Counted from the first letter of the stretch, positions 1 through 8,879 are shown. The stretch is 64,000 bases of DNA from AP-16 sp963755055 (GCA_963755055.1 CAVWIS010000056.1:11961-75960); one strand, 5' to 3'. A program made the numbers and translations. The notes: generated by a model from the sequence alone, not told the origin.

Positions 1-2997
1 CTCGGCGCCGGTGCCGTGACTCCACATGATCGGCAGCAGCCCGGCCATGATGGCGGCGACCGTCATCATTTTCGGACGCACCCGCTCCACCGCGCCGGCC
101 ATGATGGCGGCGTGGAGATCGTCGCGCCCGAACGGCTGCCCTTCGGCGGCCCGCCGGGATTTCAGCTCGGCCAGCGCGTGATCGAGATAGATCAGCATGA
201 CGACCCCGGTCTCCGCCGCCACCCCGGCGAGCGCGATGAAGCCGACCGCCACCGCCACCGAGAGATTGAACCCCATCCACCACATCAGCCACAGGCCGCC
301 GGCCAGCGCGAACGGCACCGACAGCATCACGATCAGGGTCTCGGTGACGCGGCGGAAGTTGAGATAGAGCAGGAGGAAGATGATCATCACGGTGACCGGG
401 ACGACGATCTCGAGCCGCGCCTTGGCGCGCTCGAAATACTCGAACTGGCCGCTCCAGGCGACGTAGGTGCCGGGCGGCATCTTCACCTGCTCGGCGACCG
501 CCTTCCTGGCGTCGGCGACGTAGCCGCCGAGATCGCGACCGTGCATGTCGACATAGATGTAGGCGGCGAGCTGGGCGTTCTCGGTGCGGATGGTCGACGG
601 GCCCTTGGCAAGTGCCACCCTCGCCACCTGGCCGAGCGGCACGGTGCCGCCTCCCGCGAGCGGGATCAGCACCTCGGTGGCAATCGCCTGCGGGTCGCTG
701 CGCAGCTCGCGGGGATAGCGGATGCTGACCGTATAGCGCTCGCGGCCCTCGACCGTGGTGGTCACCGTCTCGGCGCCGAGCGCGGTCGAGATGACGTCCT
801 GGACGTCCGTGATCATCAGCCCGTAGCGGGCGAGCTGGGCGCGATCGGGATCGATGTTGAGGTAATAGCCGCCGATGATGCGCTCGGCGAAGGCGCTGGT
901 CGTTCCCGGCACGGTGCGGATCACCGCCTCGACCTGGCGCGCGATTTTTTCCATCCCGGCAAGATCGGTGCCGAAAACCTTGACGCCTACGGGCGTGCGG
1001 ATGCCGGTCGCCAGCATGTCGATGCGCGCCTTGATCGGCATGGTCCAGGCATTGGAGACGCCGGGGAACTGCAGCGCCTTGTCCATCTCGGCAACCAGCT
1101 TGTCGACGGTCATGCCGGGGCGCCATTCGGCTTCCGGCTTGAGGTTGATCACGGTCTCGAACATCTCGGTCGGCGCCGGGTCGGTGGCGGTGGTCGCCCT
1201 CCCGGCCTTGCCCCACACCGACTCCACCTCCGGAAATGTCTTGAGGATCTTGTTCTGGGTCTGCACCAGCTCGGCCGCCTTGGTGACCGAGAGGCCCGGC
1301 AAGGTGGTCGGCATGTACATCAGGGTGCCCTCGTTGAGGCTGGGCATGAACTCGCTGCCGAGGCGCGCGGCCGGCCACAAACTCGCGGCGAGCACGGCGA
1401 GCGCCAGCAGGATGGTGGCGGCGCGCCAGCGCAGCGCTGCCCGGATCACCGGGCGGTAGACCCACATCAGCAACCGATTGACCGGATTGCGGTGCTCGGG
1501 AACGATGCGCCCGCGCACGAACAGAAGCATCAGCGCCGGCACCAGCGTCACCGAGAGCAGCGCGGCGGCGGCCATGGCGAACGTCTTGGTGAAGGCGAGC
1601 GGCTTGAACATCCGGCCTTCCTGCGCCTCCAGGGCAAAGATCGGCAGGAACGACACGGTGATGACCAGGAGGCTGAAGAACAGCGCCGGCCCGACCTCGA
1701 CCGCCGCCTCGATCAGCACCTCACCGCGCGGCTTGTCGGGAGGTGCGCGCTCCAGATGCTTGTGGGCGTTCTCGATCATCACGATGGCGGCGTCGACCAT
1801 GGCGCCGATGGCGATGGCGATGCCGCCCAGGCTCATGATGTTGGAGCTCAGGCCGAGCAGATGCATGCACAGATAGGCGATGAGCACGCCGAGCGGCAGG
1901 GTGATGATCGCCACCAGGGCGCTGCGCATGTGCAGCAGAAAAATCACGCAGACGGCGGCGACGATCAGGCTTTCCTCGATGAGCGTGCGCTTGAGGGTGT
2001 CGACCGCGCGGTAGATCAGGTCGGAGCGGTCGTAGACCGGCTCGACGCTGACGCCCTGCGGCAGGCTCGGGGCGATCTCGGCGAGCCGCTGCTTGACGTT
2101 GCGGATGACGGCGAGCGCATTCTCGCCGAAGCGCTGCAGCACGATACCGGTGACCGCCTCGCCCTCGCCGTTCACCTCGGTAATGCCGCGCCGCTCGTCG
2201 GGCGCCAGCTCGACGCGGGCGACGTCGCGCAGCAGCACCGGCACGCCGCGGTCGTTCTTGACCACGATCTGCTCGAGATCGGTGGTGCTCTTCACATAGC
2301 CGCGGCCACGCACCGCGAACTCGGTCTCGGCAAGCTCGATGGTGCGGCCGCCGACGTCGATATTGCTGGCGCGGAGCGCGTCGCGGATTTTCGCCAGCGG
2401 AATTCCCAGCGACTGCAGCCGGCGCGGATCAATCACCACGGCGTATTGCTTGACGAAGCCGCCGACGCTGGCGACCTCGGCGACCCCCTCCGCCTTGGCG
2501 AGGCCGTAGCGGATGTACCAGTCCTGGATGCTGCGCAGCTCGGCGAGATTCTTCTGCGCCCCTCGCACGACGTACTGGTAGACCCAGCCGACACCAGTGG
2601 CGTCCGGCCCGAGGCTCGGCGCGACGCCTAAGGGGAGCCTTCGGGCGGCCGAGTTGAGATATTCCAGCACGCGCGAGCGCGCCCAGTAGAGATCGGTGCC
2701 GTCCTCGAAGATCACGTAGACGAAGGAGACGCCGAAGAAGGAGAACCCGCGCACCACCCGCGACTTCGGCACGCTGAGCATGGCGGTGGTCAGCGGGTAG
2801 GTGACCTGGTCCTCGACCACCTGCGGGGCCTGGCCGGGATATTCCGTATAGACGATGACCTGGACGTCGGAGAGATCCGGGATGGCGTCGAGCGGCACGC
2901 GCGACACCGCGTAGAGGCCGGCGAATGTCAGAAAGATCCCGGCGAGCCCGACCAGCAGCGGGTTCTGCGCCGACCAGCGGATCAGGGCGGCGATCAT
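1..2997 (-). CDS. cusA: CusA/CzcA heavy-metal RND efflux pump, 3' end outside window
   Basis: Inner-membrane proton-driven pump subunit that exports Cu(I)/Ag(I) or similar cations together with a CusB adaptor. About 999 residues are visible; the family is usually near 1,050, so only the C-terminal tail is missing. The N terminus has the family's first membrane helix followed by the porter domain (VPLDAIPDLSDVQV, then EYPGQAPQVVEDQVTYPL). The TM4 segment GGIAIAIGAMVDAAIVMIEN carries the essential Asp of the heavy-metal (HME) RND branch. The ATG at 2995-2997 overlaps the cusB stop (ATGA), showing translational coupling. The ion specificity (Cu/Ag versus Zn/Co) is inferred from family resemblance and the neighbours. 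The long plus-strand frame over this gene is a codon-bias shadow. Confidence 0.95.
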   Translation of the reverse strand, partial: MIAALIRWSAQNPLLVGLAGIFLTFAGLYAVSRVPLDAIPDLSDVQVIVYTEYPGQAPQVVEDQVTYPLTTAMLSVPKSRVVRGFSFFGVSFVYVIFEDGTDLYWARSRVLEYLNSAARRLPLGVAPSLGPDATGVGWVYQYVVRGAQKNLAELRSIQDWYIRYGLAKAEGVAEVASVGGFVKQYAVVIDPRRLQSLGIPLAKIRDALRASNIDVGGRTIELAETEFAVRGRGYVKSTTDLEQIVVKNDRGVPVLLRDVARVELAPDERRGITEVNGEGEAVTGIVLQRFGENALAVIRNVKQRLAEIAPSLPQGVSVEPVYDRSDLIYRAVDTLKRTLIEESLIVAAVCVIFLLHMRSALVAIITLPLGVLIAYLCMHLLGLSSNIMSLGGIAIAIGAMVDAAIVMIENAHKHLERAPPDKPRGEVLIEAAVEVGPALFFSLLVITVSFLPIFALEAQEGRMFKPLAFTKTFAMAAAALLSVTLVPALMLLFVRGRIVPEHRNPVNRLLMWVYRPVIRAALRWRAATILLALAVLAASLWPAARLGSEFMPSLNEGTLMYMPTTLPGLSVTKAAELVQTQNKILKTFPEVESVWGKAGRATTATDPAPTEMFETVINLKPEAEWRPGMTVDKLVAEMDKALQFPGVSNAWTMPIKARIDMLATGIRTPVGVKVFGTDLAGMEKIARQVEAVIRTVPGTTSAFAERIIGGYYLNIDPDRAQLARYGLMITDVQDVISTALGAETVTTTVEGRERYTVSIRYPRELRSDPQAIATEVLIPLAGGGTVPLGQVARVALAKGPSTIRTENAQLAAYIYVDMHGRDLGGYVADARKAVAEQVKMPPGTYVAWSGQFEYFERAKARLEIVVPVTVMIIFLLLYLNFRRVTETLIVMLSVPFALAGGLWLMWWMGFNLSVAVAVGFIALAGVAAETGVVMLIYLDHALAELKSRRAAEGQPFGRDDLHAAIMAGAVERVRPKMMTVAAIMAGLLPIMWSHGTGAE

Positions 2998-4406
2998 TTG
3001 GCCGCCTCCGGCCGGCCGAACGCCTTCAGCGCGGTCTGCAGGTTGCTCTCGGCGTCGATCAGGAAGTTCGCCGTGGTGACGATCTCCTCGCCCGGCTCGA
3101 GCCCCTCGAGCACCTCGACATGGCCCTCCCCGCGGCGGCCGAGCCGCACCGGCCGCGGCTCGAAGCGCCCCTCGCCCCGGGCGACCAGCACGATCTGCCG
3201 CGCCCCGGTGTCGATGACGGCCCCGGTCGGCACGGTGGTGACGGACAGCCGGTCGCCGTCGACGTGGAAAACCACGTCGGCATACATGTCGGGCTTGAGC
3301 CGCCCGTCCGGATTGGCGACCTCGATCCTCACCCGGACGGTGCGGGTCTCGGGGCGCACCTCCGGATAGATGAAGGTGGCGACGCCTTCGACCGGCGCAT
3401 TCCGGTAGGCGCGGAACGTCACGGTGGCGCGCGTGCCCGGCGCGATGTCGGCGAGGTCGCCCTCGGCCACGTCGGCGATCACCCAGACCTGCGTAAGGTC
3501 GGCGATGCGATAGAGCTCGTCTCCCGCCACGACGCGCTGGCCGTTGACGATCCGCTTGACCAGGACGGTTCCGCCCGCCGGCGCCGGCCAGTCGAGCGTG
3601 CGGGGATTGGCGCGGGTCTCCTGCACCTCGCGGATGCGGCTCTCAGGAACGCCGAGATTGCGCAGGCGCTGCATCGCGCCCTCGACCTGGCGGGCCGCGT
3701 CCGCTCCCGCCGTTCCGCGCTGGACCGAGCCGATGGCGACCAGGAAATCGATCTGCGCGCGCTGGATGTCGGCGCTGTAGACGCGGAACAGCGGTTGCCC
3801 GGCGCGCACCGACTGCCCGGTCGTATTGACGAACAGGTCCTCGACATAACCGTCCGACCGCATGGTGACGATGGTGAGCCGGCGCTCGTCGATCGCCACC
3901 GTGCCCACGCCGCGCACCGGACGGACCAGCACCCGGGCCTCGGCCGGCTCGGTGCGCACGCCGCTGCGCTGGACCTTGTCGAGGCTCACCCGGATGGTTT
4001 TCCCGTCGTCCGGCTCGTCGCCTTCGTAGACCGCGATGTAGTCCATCCCCATCGGGTCCTTTTTGGCGACCGGCGAGGTATCGGGCAGACCCATCGGGTT
4101 GCGGTAGAACAGAACCTTCCGCTCGCCCTGCGCTGCCTTCGGCTTCGGGCGCGGCTCCAGCGACGGTTCCTCGTCGTCATGGACCGGCAGGAAGGCGCGA
4201 CCTTGCGCGTCGGTCCGCGGCGTGGCCGACCAGAACGGCGACCCCGACGGATCGCGATAGTAGAGAATTTTCCGCTCGGCGGCGGATGCCGGCGCCGCGA
4301 CGGCCGCCGACGGTGCCGGGACCGCGCGGAGCGAATACCCGTAGCCGGCGGCGGCACCCGCCGCGAGGCCAAGGGTCAGGATCAATGCGGCGCGAAATTT
4401 GCTCAT
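2994..4406 (-). CDS. cusB: CusB-type periplasmic adaptor (membrane fusion protein)
   Basis: Periplasmic adaptor linking the CusA pump to an outer-membrane channel. The 470-residue protein starts with a membrane anchor/signal segment (about residues 5-22). Two heavy-metal-binding-type repeats follow: YYRDPSGSPFWS near residue 50 and FYRNPMGLPDTSP with DPMGMDY near residues 100-125. Then come the barrel-sandwich hybrid and beta-barrel domains (GVGTVAIDERRLTIVTMRSDG, VYSADIQRAQ, VIADVAEGDLADIAPG). Two copies of the metal-binding motif in one adaptor are somewhat unusual. The gene overlaps cusA by 4 nt. No cusC outer-membrane channel gene lies in the visible part. Confidence 0.93.
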   Translation of the reverse strand: MSKFRAALILTLGLAAGAAAGYGYSLRAVPAPSAAVAAPASAAERKILYYRDPSGSPFWSATPRTDAQGRAFLPVHDDEEPSLEPRPKPKAAQGERKVLFYRNPMGLPDTSPVAKKDPMGMDYIAVYEGDEPDDGKTIRVSLDKVQRSGVRTEPAEARVLVRPVRGVGTVAIDERRLTIVTMRSDGYVEDLFVNTTGQSVRAGQPLFRVYSADIQRAQIDFLVAIGSVQRGTAGADAARQVEGAMQRLRNLGVPESRIREVQETRANPRTLDWPAPAGGTVLVKRIVNGQRVVAGDELYRIADLTQVWVIADVAEGDLADIAPGTRATVTFRAYRNAPVEGVATFIYPEVRPETRTVRVRIEVANPDGRLKPDMYADVVFHVDGDRLSVTTVPTGAVIDTGARQIVLVARGEGRFEPRPVRLGRRGEGHVEVLEGLEPGEEIVTTANFLIDAESNLQTALKAFGRPEAAK

Positions 4407-4511
4407 GGCTGCCTCGTGATGCCTTGCGGCCCGCGCTCAAGGATCATTGAGCGGCGGAGGTTCCTGGCGCCGAGCCGGTGTCGACGTCGCTGGAGCTCGC
4501 GCTGGCCAAGT

Positions 4512-4905
4512 TCATTTGACTGCCTTGATGATGACCTTGCCGACGACCGTCTCGCGTTCACCCTGCACCTTGGCGCCGAGGGTGATCTGCCAGCGACCCG
4601 CCATCGAGAGATCGGTCTTGAAGGCGTAGACGCCGGGCTCGGTGGCGGGGACCGCCTCGACCGGCGACTCCATCTCCGCCATGCCTTCGGGCGCCATGTC
4701 GACGCGGCTGCGGATGATGATGGCGTCCTTGACCGGCTTGCCGGTCGGCTTGTGCAGCAGGCGGACGGACACGATCACGTCGTCGCCCTTCTTCATCTCG
4801 GGCGATACCGGCTCGAAGACGTAGTCGGCGGCGCCGGCGAATGCGGCAGTGCAGGCGAGAACTCATCGCGACCGCGATGACGGCAATCCGATATCCTGAA
4901 CTCAT
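4512..4905 (-). pseudogene. YtkA/FixH-like secreted domain protein, one frameshift in the signal peptide
   Basis: Small secreted beta-sandwich protein of the YtkA/FixH type, often found next to copper efflux or copper oxidase genes. Translation from 4905, behind AGGAGATCGACATC, gives MSSGYRIAVIAVAM. It then runs out of frame within the signal peptide near 4860. In the next frame, signal-peptide residues ACTAAFAGAADYVFEPVSPE lead into the conserved core (MKKGDDVIVSVRLL, KPVKDAIIIRSRVDM, PGVYAFKTDLSMAGRW). Deleting one base near 4860-4864 restores about 130 residues. Without the correction only a 94-residue protein lacking a signal peptide could start at 4796. It lies upstream of cusB and is probably co-transcribed. 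Confidence 0.75.
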
Positions 4906-5019
4906 GATGTCGATCTCCTGAAGATTCTCTCGTCCGGCAGCCCGCTCGATCGTTGCGAGAGGCGGCCGAACGCGCGCGAACTCTTCGGCCCACGCTGGTG
5001 ACGCAAGCTTCGAGAGACG

Positions 5020-5376
5020 TCAGGCGCGGGGAGGCCGGAAGGGGGGAAGGCCCATATGGGAGGGCGCCCCGTCGCTCACCCGCACGGGCTCCAGCGCAGC
5101 GCTCGCGGCCGGCAGGACCGCGACCGTAGCAGCCGCAAACCCGGCGAAACTGAAGCAATGAACCGCACAGCCCGCCATGGATGCACCGTCACTCGCGGGC
5201 TTTTGCCTCTGGTCGGCCGGCACCGCATGATGGTGGGCGCAGTCCGGCATCGCCTCCGACGAGACATCCGCTGCCTGGTTGCTTGTTGGCAGGACGACGG
5301 CAAGACCCGCCGCCGCCGGCAGCGTGGCGACCGCCAGAGCGACGAGCGTGACGAGGATGGTGCGAGCAATGCGCAT
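5020..5376 (-). CDS. small secreted Cys/His-containing protein upstream of the cus genes
   Basis: A 118-residue protein with a clear N-terminal signal or membrane segment (MRIARTILVTLVALAVATLP). A stretch with clustered metal-type ligands follows: DCAHHHAVPADQ, then GCAVHCFSF. A second hydrophobic segment lies near residues 80-95, and the C terminus is proline/arginine-rich (LPPFRPPRA). I do not recognise a named family; the layout resembles short DUF2946-like proteins found beside copper resistance genes. The His/Cys cluster and its position ahead of the cus genes suggest periplasmic copper handling, which is inference. A TTGA-N6-TCAA box lies 53 nt upstream at 5429. Confidence 0.6.
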   Translation of the reverse strand: MRIARTILVTLVALAVATLPAAAGLAVVLPTSNQAADVSSEAMPDCAHHHAVPADQRQKPASDGASMAGCAVHCFSFAGFAAATVAVLPAASAALEPVRVSDGAPSHMGLPPFRPPRA

Positions 5377-5428
5377 GGGTGACCATATGTATCAAAGACA
5401 ACCCTGGACTGGAACATCCGCTCACGCT

Positions 5429-5442
5429 TTGACAAAAATCAA
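5429..5442. promoter_or_regulatory. FNR/FixK-type box
   Basis: Perfect TTGACAAAAATCAA (TTGA-N6-TCAA) in the divergent intergenic region. It is 70 nt before the SDR start codon and 53 nt before the start of the minus-strand secreted protein, so it could serve either gene. One of nine perfect matches in the window. Confidence 0.65.
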
Positions 5443-5511
5443 CGATGGCCGGGTCGGCGGGCGTCCCGCCGGAGAGCCTGATACGATGCCCCCGGAGGCG
5501 ACGGAGACACC

Positions 5512-6249
5512 ATGAACGAGCTCGATTTCTCCCGCAGGACGGTCTTGGTGGTCGGCGGATCTAGCGGGATCGGCAACGGCATCGCCCAGGCGTTTCGCCG
5601 CCAGGGCGCCGCGGTCCATGTCTGGGGCACCCGCGCCGGGGCGGACGACTATGCGGGCGAGGACGCCTGCGACCTGACCGGCCTCCACTACGCTCACGTC
5701 GACGCCGCCGACGACGCCCGGGTCGAGGCGCTGGTGCCGCCCTTCGAGCGGCTCGACGTGCTCGTCCTGTCGCAGGGCGCCGTGCTCTACGAGCGCGCCG
5801 AGTTCAAGATGCCGGGCTTTCGCCGCGTGCTCGATGTCAACCTGATGAGCGTCATGGCCTGCGCGGCAAAATTCCATCCGATGCTCGCCGCCGCCAAGGG
5901 GGCACTGATCATCGTCAGCTCCACGGCGGCATTCCATTCGACCAAGGGCAATCCGGCGTACAACGCCTCGAAGACCGGCGCGCTGGGGCTCACGCGCACG
6001 CTGGCGGAAGCCTGGGCGCGCGACGGGATCCGGGTCAACGGCATCGCGCCGGGATTTGTCGACACCAAGATGACCAAGGTGACGACCAGGAATCCCAAAC
6101 GTCTCGACGCCGCGCTGCAGAAAATTCCCGCCGGGCGCCTGGGCACGCCGGAGGACATGGCGGGCGTCGCGCTGTTTCTCGCCTCGCCGCTCGCGGCCTA
6201 TGTGCTCGGACAGACCATCGTGGTCGACGGCGGATTGATCCTGGCCTGA
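5512..6249 (+). CDS. SDR family NAD(P)-dependent oxidoreductase
   Basis: Classical short-chain dehydrogenase/reductase of 245 residues, a cytosolic Rossmann-fold enzyme; the substrate is not predictable. The cofactor loop is VVGGSSGIGNG (residues 12-22), where the usual Thr of TGxxxGIG is replaced by Gly. The catalytic Ser lies in IVSSTAAFHS and the YxxxK motif in PAYNASKTGA. The C terminus has the usual PEDMAGVALFLASPLA and VVDGG motifs. The start at 5512 follows GGAGGCGACGGAGACACC. A FixK/FNR-type box lies 70 nt upstream, suggesting low-oxygen control. Confidence 0.9.
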   Translation: MNELDFSRRTVLVVGGSSGIGNGIAQAFRRQGAAVHVWGTRAGADDYAGEDACDLTGLHYAHVDAADDARVEALVPPFERLDVLVLSQGAVLYERAEFKMPGFRRVLDVNLMSVMACAAKFHPMLAAAKGALIIVSSTAAFHSTKGNPAYNASKTGALGLTRTLAEAWARDGIRVNGIAPGFVDTKMTKVTTRNPKRLDAALQKIPAGRLGTPEDMAGVALFLASPLAAYVLGQTIVVDGGLILA

Positions 6250-6259
6250 GGGCTGAGGC

Positions 6260-6429
6260 GCGCGTAGGGTGGGCAAGACGGCCCCGCGATTTGTTTTATG
6301 CACGGCGCAAGATCCGTCTTGCCCACGCGGTCGGCTCAGCGCTGGCGCACGTCATGACCGCGTGGGCAAAGCGGGTCGAGCATTGCGCCATGCCGTGATG
6401 TCTCGGCCGCTTCGCCCACCCTACGCGCC
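6260..6429. repeat. palindromic repeat unit with nested inverted repeats (MITE-like)
   Basis: A gene-free spacer bounded by a 15-bp inverted repeat: GCGCGTAGGGTGGGC at 6260-6274 and its complement at 6415-6429. Inside is a second perfect 14-bp inverted pair, TTGCCCACGCGGTC at 6319-6332 and GACCGCGTGGGCAA at 6356-6369. The GTAGGGTGGGCAA core is the kind of dispersed repeat common in Bradyrhizobium-like genomes (recalled knowledge). It sits between the converging SDR and arsM genes and could also end their transcripts. Confidence 0.7.
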
Positions 6430-6430
6430 G

Positions 6431-7267
6431 CTACCCGCCACTACCCTCCCGCGATGCGGCCGGCTTCCTGGCGCGCACGAAGGCGCTCATGAATTTCCCA
6501 TCGACCTGCGGGGCCAGGGCATCGACGTCGATCCCCTTGCCGGTCAAGAACTCTCTGGCGTCCTCGACGTCGTAGACCCGGGTCGGCACGATGCCGATCG
6601 TCTCGAACCCGGCGCGGGCGAGCTTGTCGGAATATTCCGTATCGGTGAGCGCGCCGGCGATGCAGCCGACCCACAGCAGCAGGTCGCGCCGGATCTCGGC
6701 CGGCACCTCGCCGCGGGTGACGACATCGGAGACCGCGAAGCGGCCGCCCGGCTTGAGCACGCGAAACGCCTCGCGCAGAACCCGATCCTTGTCGCCCGAC
6801 AGGTTGATGACGCAGTTCGAGATGACGATGTCGACCGAATTGTCGGGCAACGGGATATTCTCGATCTCGCCCTTGAGGAACTCCACATTGTCGACGCCGG
6901 CCTTGCGCTGGTTCTCCCGGGCGAGCGCCAGCATCTCGTCGGTCATGTCGAGGCCGTAGGCTTTTCCGCTCGGACCGACCCGCCGCGCCGACAGCAGCAC
7001 ATCGATGCCGCCGCCGGAGCCGAGGTCGAGCACGGTCTCGCCCGGCGCAAGCTCCGCCAGCGCGGTCGGGTTGCCGCAGCCGAGCGACGCCAGGACGGCC
7101 GCGTCGGGCAAGACATCGGTCTGCGCCCGGTCGTAGAGATCGGAGGTGATCGGGCTGCAGTCGCCGACCGCCGAGCTTCCGCAGCAGGAGCTGCCCTGCG
7201 CGCTCACGCGCCGCGCGGCCTCGCTGTACTTCGATCTTACGGCTTCCTTCACGTCGATCTGGTTCAT
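6431..7267 (-). CDS. arsM: arsenite S-adenosylmethionine methyltransferase ArsM
   Basis: Cytosolic enzyme that methylates As(III) with SAM to volatile or excretable methylarsenicals. The 278-residue protein has SAM motif I DLGSGGGIDVLLSA (from residue 81), FLKGEIENIPLPDNSVDIVI, and FRVLKPGGRFAVSDVV. Cysteines expected for arsenic binding are present: CCG (28-29), C37, GCGNP (64), SNCVINL and WVGCIAGAL. The start at 7267 is preferred over an upstream in-frame ATG because GGAGAGGGACC precedes it and the upstream extension overlaps arsR. It lies 10 nt behind arsR in an arsR-arsM operon, so arsenite-induced expression is expected. Confidence 0.95.
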   Translation of the reverse strand: MNQIDVKEAVRSKYSEAARRVSAQGSSCCGSSAVGDCSPITSDLYDRAQTDVLPDAAVLASLGCGNPTALAELAPGETVLDLGSGGGIDVLLSARRVGPSGKAYGLDMTDEMLALARENQRKAGVDNVEFLKGEIENIPLPDNSVDIVISNCVINLSGDKDRVLREAFRVLKPGGRFAVSDVVTRGEVPAEIRRDLLLWVGCIAGALTDTEYSDKLARAGFETIGIVPTRVYDVEDAREFLTGKGIDVDALAPQVDGKFMSAFVRARKPAASREGSGG

Positions 7268-7277
7268 GGTCCCTCTC

Positions 7278-7622
7278 CTATCCGGTACGAACGATTTTCT
7301 CGGGCTGCACGGCCTTATTGCGGGTGCAGCATTCCGCATAGAGGAACGCCAGGATCTCCCGCAATGCGTCGGCATTCGCCGTATAGCGCAGGAACGTGCC
7401 TTCGCGGCGCACCCGTACCAGCTCCTCGTTCTTGAGCTTGTCCAGATGGTGCGACAGCGTGGAGGGCGGGATGCCGAGCTCGGTCCCGATCTCGCTCACC
7501 ACCATGCCGTCGGGATGGGCGGAGAGCAGCAGCCGCATGATGCGCAGCCGCGCCTCGGTCCCCATCGCGGAAAACATGTCGGCGAAGCGCGCGACCTGCG
7601 CCTCGGTCGGCCGGGCAATCAT
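7278..7622 (-). CDS. arsR: ArsR/SmtB-family metalloregulator
   Basis: Winged-helix repressor of 114 residues that releases DNA on As(III)/Sb(III) binding. The HTH is in MVVSEIGTELGIPPSTLSHHLDKL and the wing in VRVRREGTFLRYTAN. The classic CxCxxC pair of the alpha-3 helix is not seen. Instead a C-terminal vicinal pair ECCTRN may provide the arsenic site, as known for several atypical ArsR proteins (family knowledge; its use here is inference). It is followed after 10 nt by arsM. A TTCTA-N6-TAGAA palindrome lies 22 nt upstream of the start. Confidence 0.92.
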   Translation of the reverse strand: MIARPTEAQVARFADMFSAMGTEARLRIMRLLLSAHPDGMVVSEIGTELGIPPSTLSHHLDKLKNEELVRVRREGTFLRYTANADALREILAFLYAECCTRNKAVQPEKIVRTG

Positions 7623-7644
7623 CCGCCGCTCCTTTATTCGGTAA

Positions 7645-7660
7645 TTCTACTATCATAGAA
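7645..7660. promoter_or_regulatory. candidate ArsR operator
   Basis: TTCTACTATCATAGAA, a 5-bp inverted repeat with a 6-bp spacer in an A/T-rich patch just ahead of the arsR start at 7622. Its position and dyad suit autoregulation by ArsR; direct proof is absent. Confidence 0.5.
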
Positions 7661-7733
7661 ATATCGGACCCGTCAACTGCCGAACGTGCCTGGGCGCGCC
7701 GGGCGCCCGAACCCGCACCAAATTGCGCCCGGT

Positions 7734-8171
7734 TCACCGGCAGACGAGGACCGGGACCTTGCTGTGGGTCAGGACCTTGACGGTCTCGCTGCCGATCACC
7801 AGGGCGGACATGCCGCGCCGGCCATGGGATGCCATCACGATCAGGTCGCATCCCCGGCCGCCCGCCGCCTCGATGATCGCCTGATAGGGCTGATCGTGCT
7901 CCAGGTGGAGCACCTCGCAGCTCACGCCTACGGCCTTGGCCATGGCCTGGATCCGGTCGAGGTTCGCGGCCGCGAGGGCCGCGACCCGCTTGCCGTAGAC
8001 CTCCGGCGTATCCGTCAGCACGCTCGGCTCGACGGCGAAGACGTGGAACGGCGGTGTCACCGTCACCCCGGTGATCCGGGCGCCGACCGCCTTGGCGAGC
8101 GCGATGCCGTGCTCGACCGCCTTGGCGGACAGCGCAGAGCCGTCGTCGGGAACGAGGATGTGCTTGTACAT
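7734..8171 (-). CDS. universal stress protein (UspA family, single domain)
   Basis: Cytosolic stress protein of 145 residues, probably ATP-binding. It begins MYKHILVPDDGSALSAKAVE, and the loop DLIVMASHGRRG followed by ALVIGS and VLTHSKVPVLVCR matches the G-2x-G-9x-G(S/T) ATP-binding signature. The start at 8171 follows GGAGGCTGCACCC; a longer in-frame extension has no family similarity. A perfect TTGA-N6-TCAA box lies 100 nt upstream at 8271, as is typical for oxygen-limitation-induced USPs. Confidence 0.92.
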   Translation of the reverse strand: MYKHILVPDDGSALSAKAVEHGIALAKAVGARITGVTVTPPFHVFAVEPSVLTDTPEVYGKRVAALAAANLDRIQAMAKAVGVSCEVLHLEHDQPYQAIIEAAGGRGCDLIVMASHGRRGMSALVIGSETVKVLTHSKVPVLVCR

Positions 8172-8270
8172 GGGTGCAGCCTCCATCGCGCCACCCGTGG
8201 CCCGTCCGGGGGGCGGCGCATGACCGGGAATCGGAACCGCTACTGCTGCCATGCGGACGCGCCGGGCTCC

Positions 8271-8284
8271 TTGAGCAATATCAA
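8271..8284. promoter_or_regulatory. FNR/FixK-type box before the USP gene
   Basis: Perfect TTGAGCAATATCAA, 100 nt upstream of the USP start codon at 8171 (minus strand) and within the spacer after the Cys-rich gene. Confidence 0.65.
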
Positions 8285-8340
8285 TCAAATGCGCGGTAGC
8301 TTCCGCACCAGCCGGCTTGGCCGACGCTGGTTGCCGGCTG

Positions 8341-8571
8341 CTACTTGCAGTTCTTGACGCACGCGTTGTATCTGGGCGCGCAATTCGGCGGGATGCCGTT
8401 GGTCTTTCCCGGCTCTCGACACTCGGCCAAGGCCTTTTCGCACCTCGCGAGGCAGACGCTTCCCGTCTGCCCGTTCGGTTTCGGCCCGCCGCCCCCGGGG
8501 ATCTGCGCCTGTGCGAACGCATCGAGGGAGAACGCGACCGTCATCAGCGCGGCGATGATCAGGGTGCGCAT
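8341..8571 (-). CDS. small secreted cysteine-rich protein (twin CX3C)
   Basis: A 76-residue precursor with signal peptide MRTLIIAALMTVAFSLDAFA and predicted cleavage after AFA-QA. The mature part has six cysteines: C40 and C44 (CLARC), C51, C64, and C72 and C76 (CVKNC). The paired CX3C motifs suggest a disulfide-locked helical hairpin. No named family is recognised. The start at 8571 is supported by AAGGAGCTCCCC; upstream in-frame codons lack a signal sequence. Confidence 0.65.
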   Translation of the reverse strand: MRTLIIAALMTVAFSLDAFAQAQIPGGGGPKPNGQTGSVCLARCEKALAECREPGKTNGIPPNCAPRYNACVKNCK

Positions 8572-8657
8572 GGGGAGCTCCTTTTCGAAGGCATGACGCT
8601 TGCACCGAGAGCAAGACCGGTCGCCCGGGTGCGAACCAGCGACCGCAGCCGCAGCGA

Positions 8658-8879
8658 TCAGCGTTGGTCTTGCTGGCGGCGCTCGTGAGGGTGGTGCCAA
8701 CGTTTCCACCATCGCCTGTCGTGATGGATCCGGCGCTGGCGCTCCCGCCAGCCCGGGAGGAGGTCGACCTGGGTGGGGGCGGTGATCACATTCTCGATTG
8801 CCCTGCCGCCGGCAATCGGCGCCGCGGAGACGCCGGCCGCAAAGAGGCCGATAGCGCTCGCGACCAGCATGCGTCGCAT
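8658..8879 (-). CDS. small secreted Trp/His/Arg-rich protein
   Basis: A 73-residue precursor with signal peptide MRRMLVASAIGLFAAGVSAA behind a strong ribosome-binding site (GGGAGGTGCAGCC). The mature half is very basic and aromatic (WRERQRRIHHDRRWWKRWHH). Similar short Trp/His/Arg-rich exported proteins are common hypotheticals in this order. Function unknown. It precedes the Cys-rich secreted gene on the same strand. Confidence 0.6.
   Translation of the reverse strand: MRRMLVASAIGLFAAGVSAAPIAGGRAIENVITAPTQVDLLPGWRERQRRIHHDRRWWKRWHHPHERRQQDQR

Noticed and set aside
16..2631. 871-codon plus-strand open frame
   Set aside because: Antisense to cusA, whose minus-strand reading has full family motifs; the His/Arg/Asp-rich product is a codon-bias shadow.
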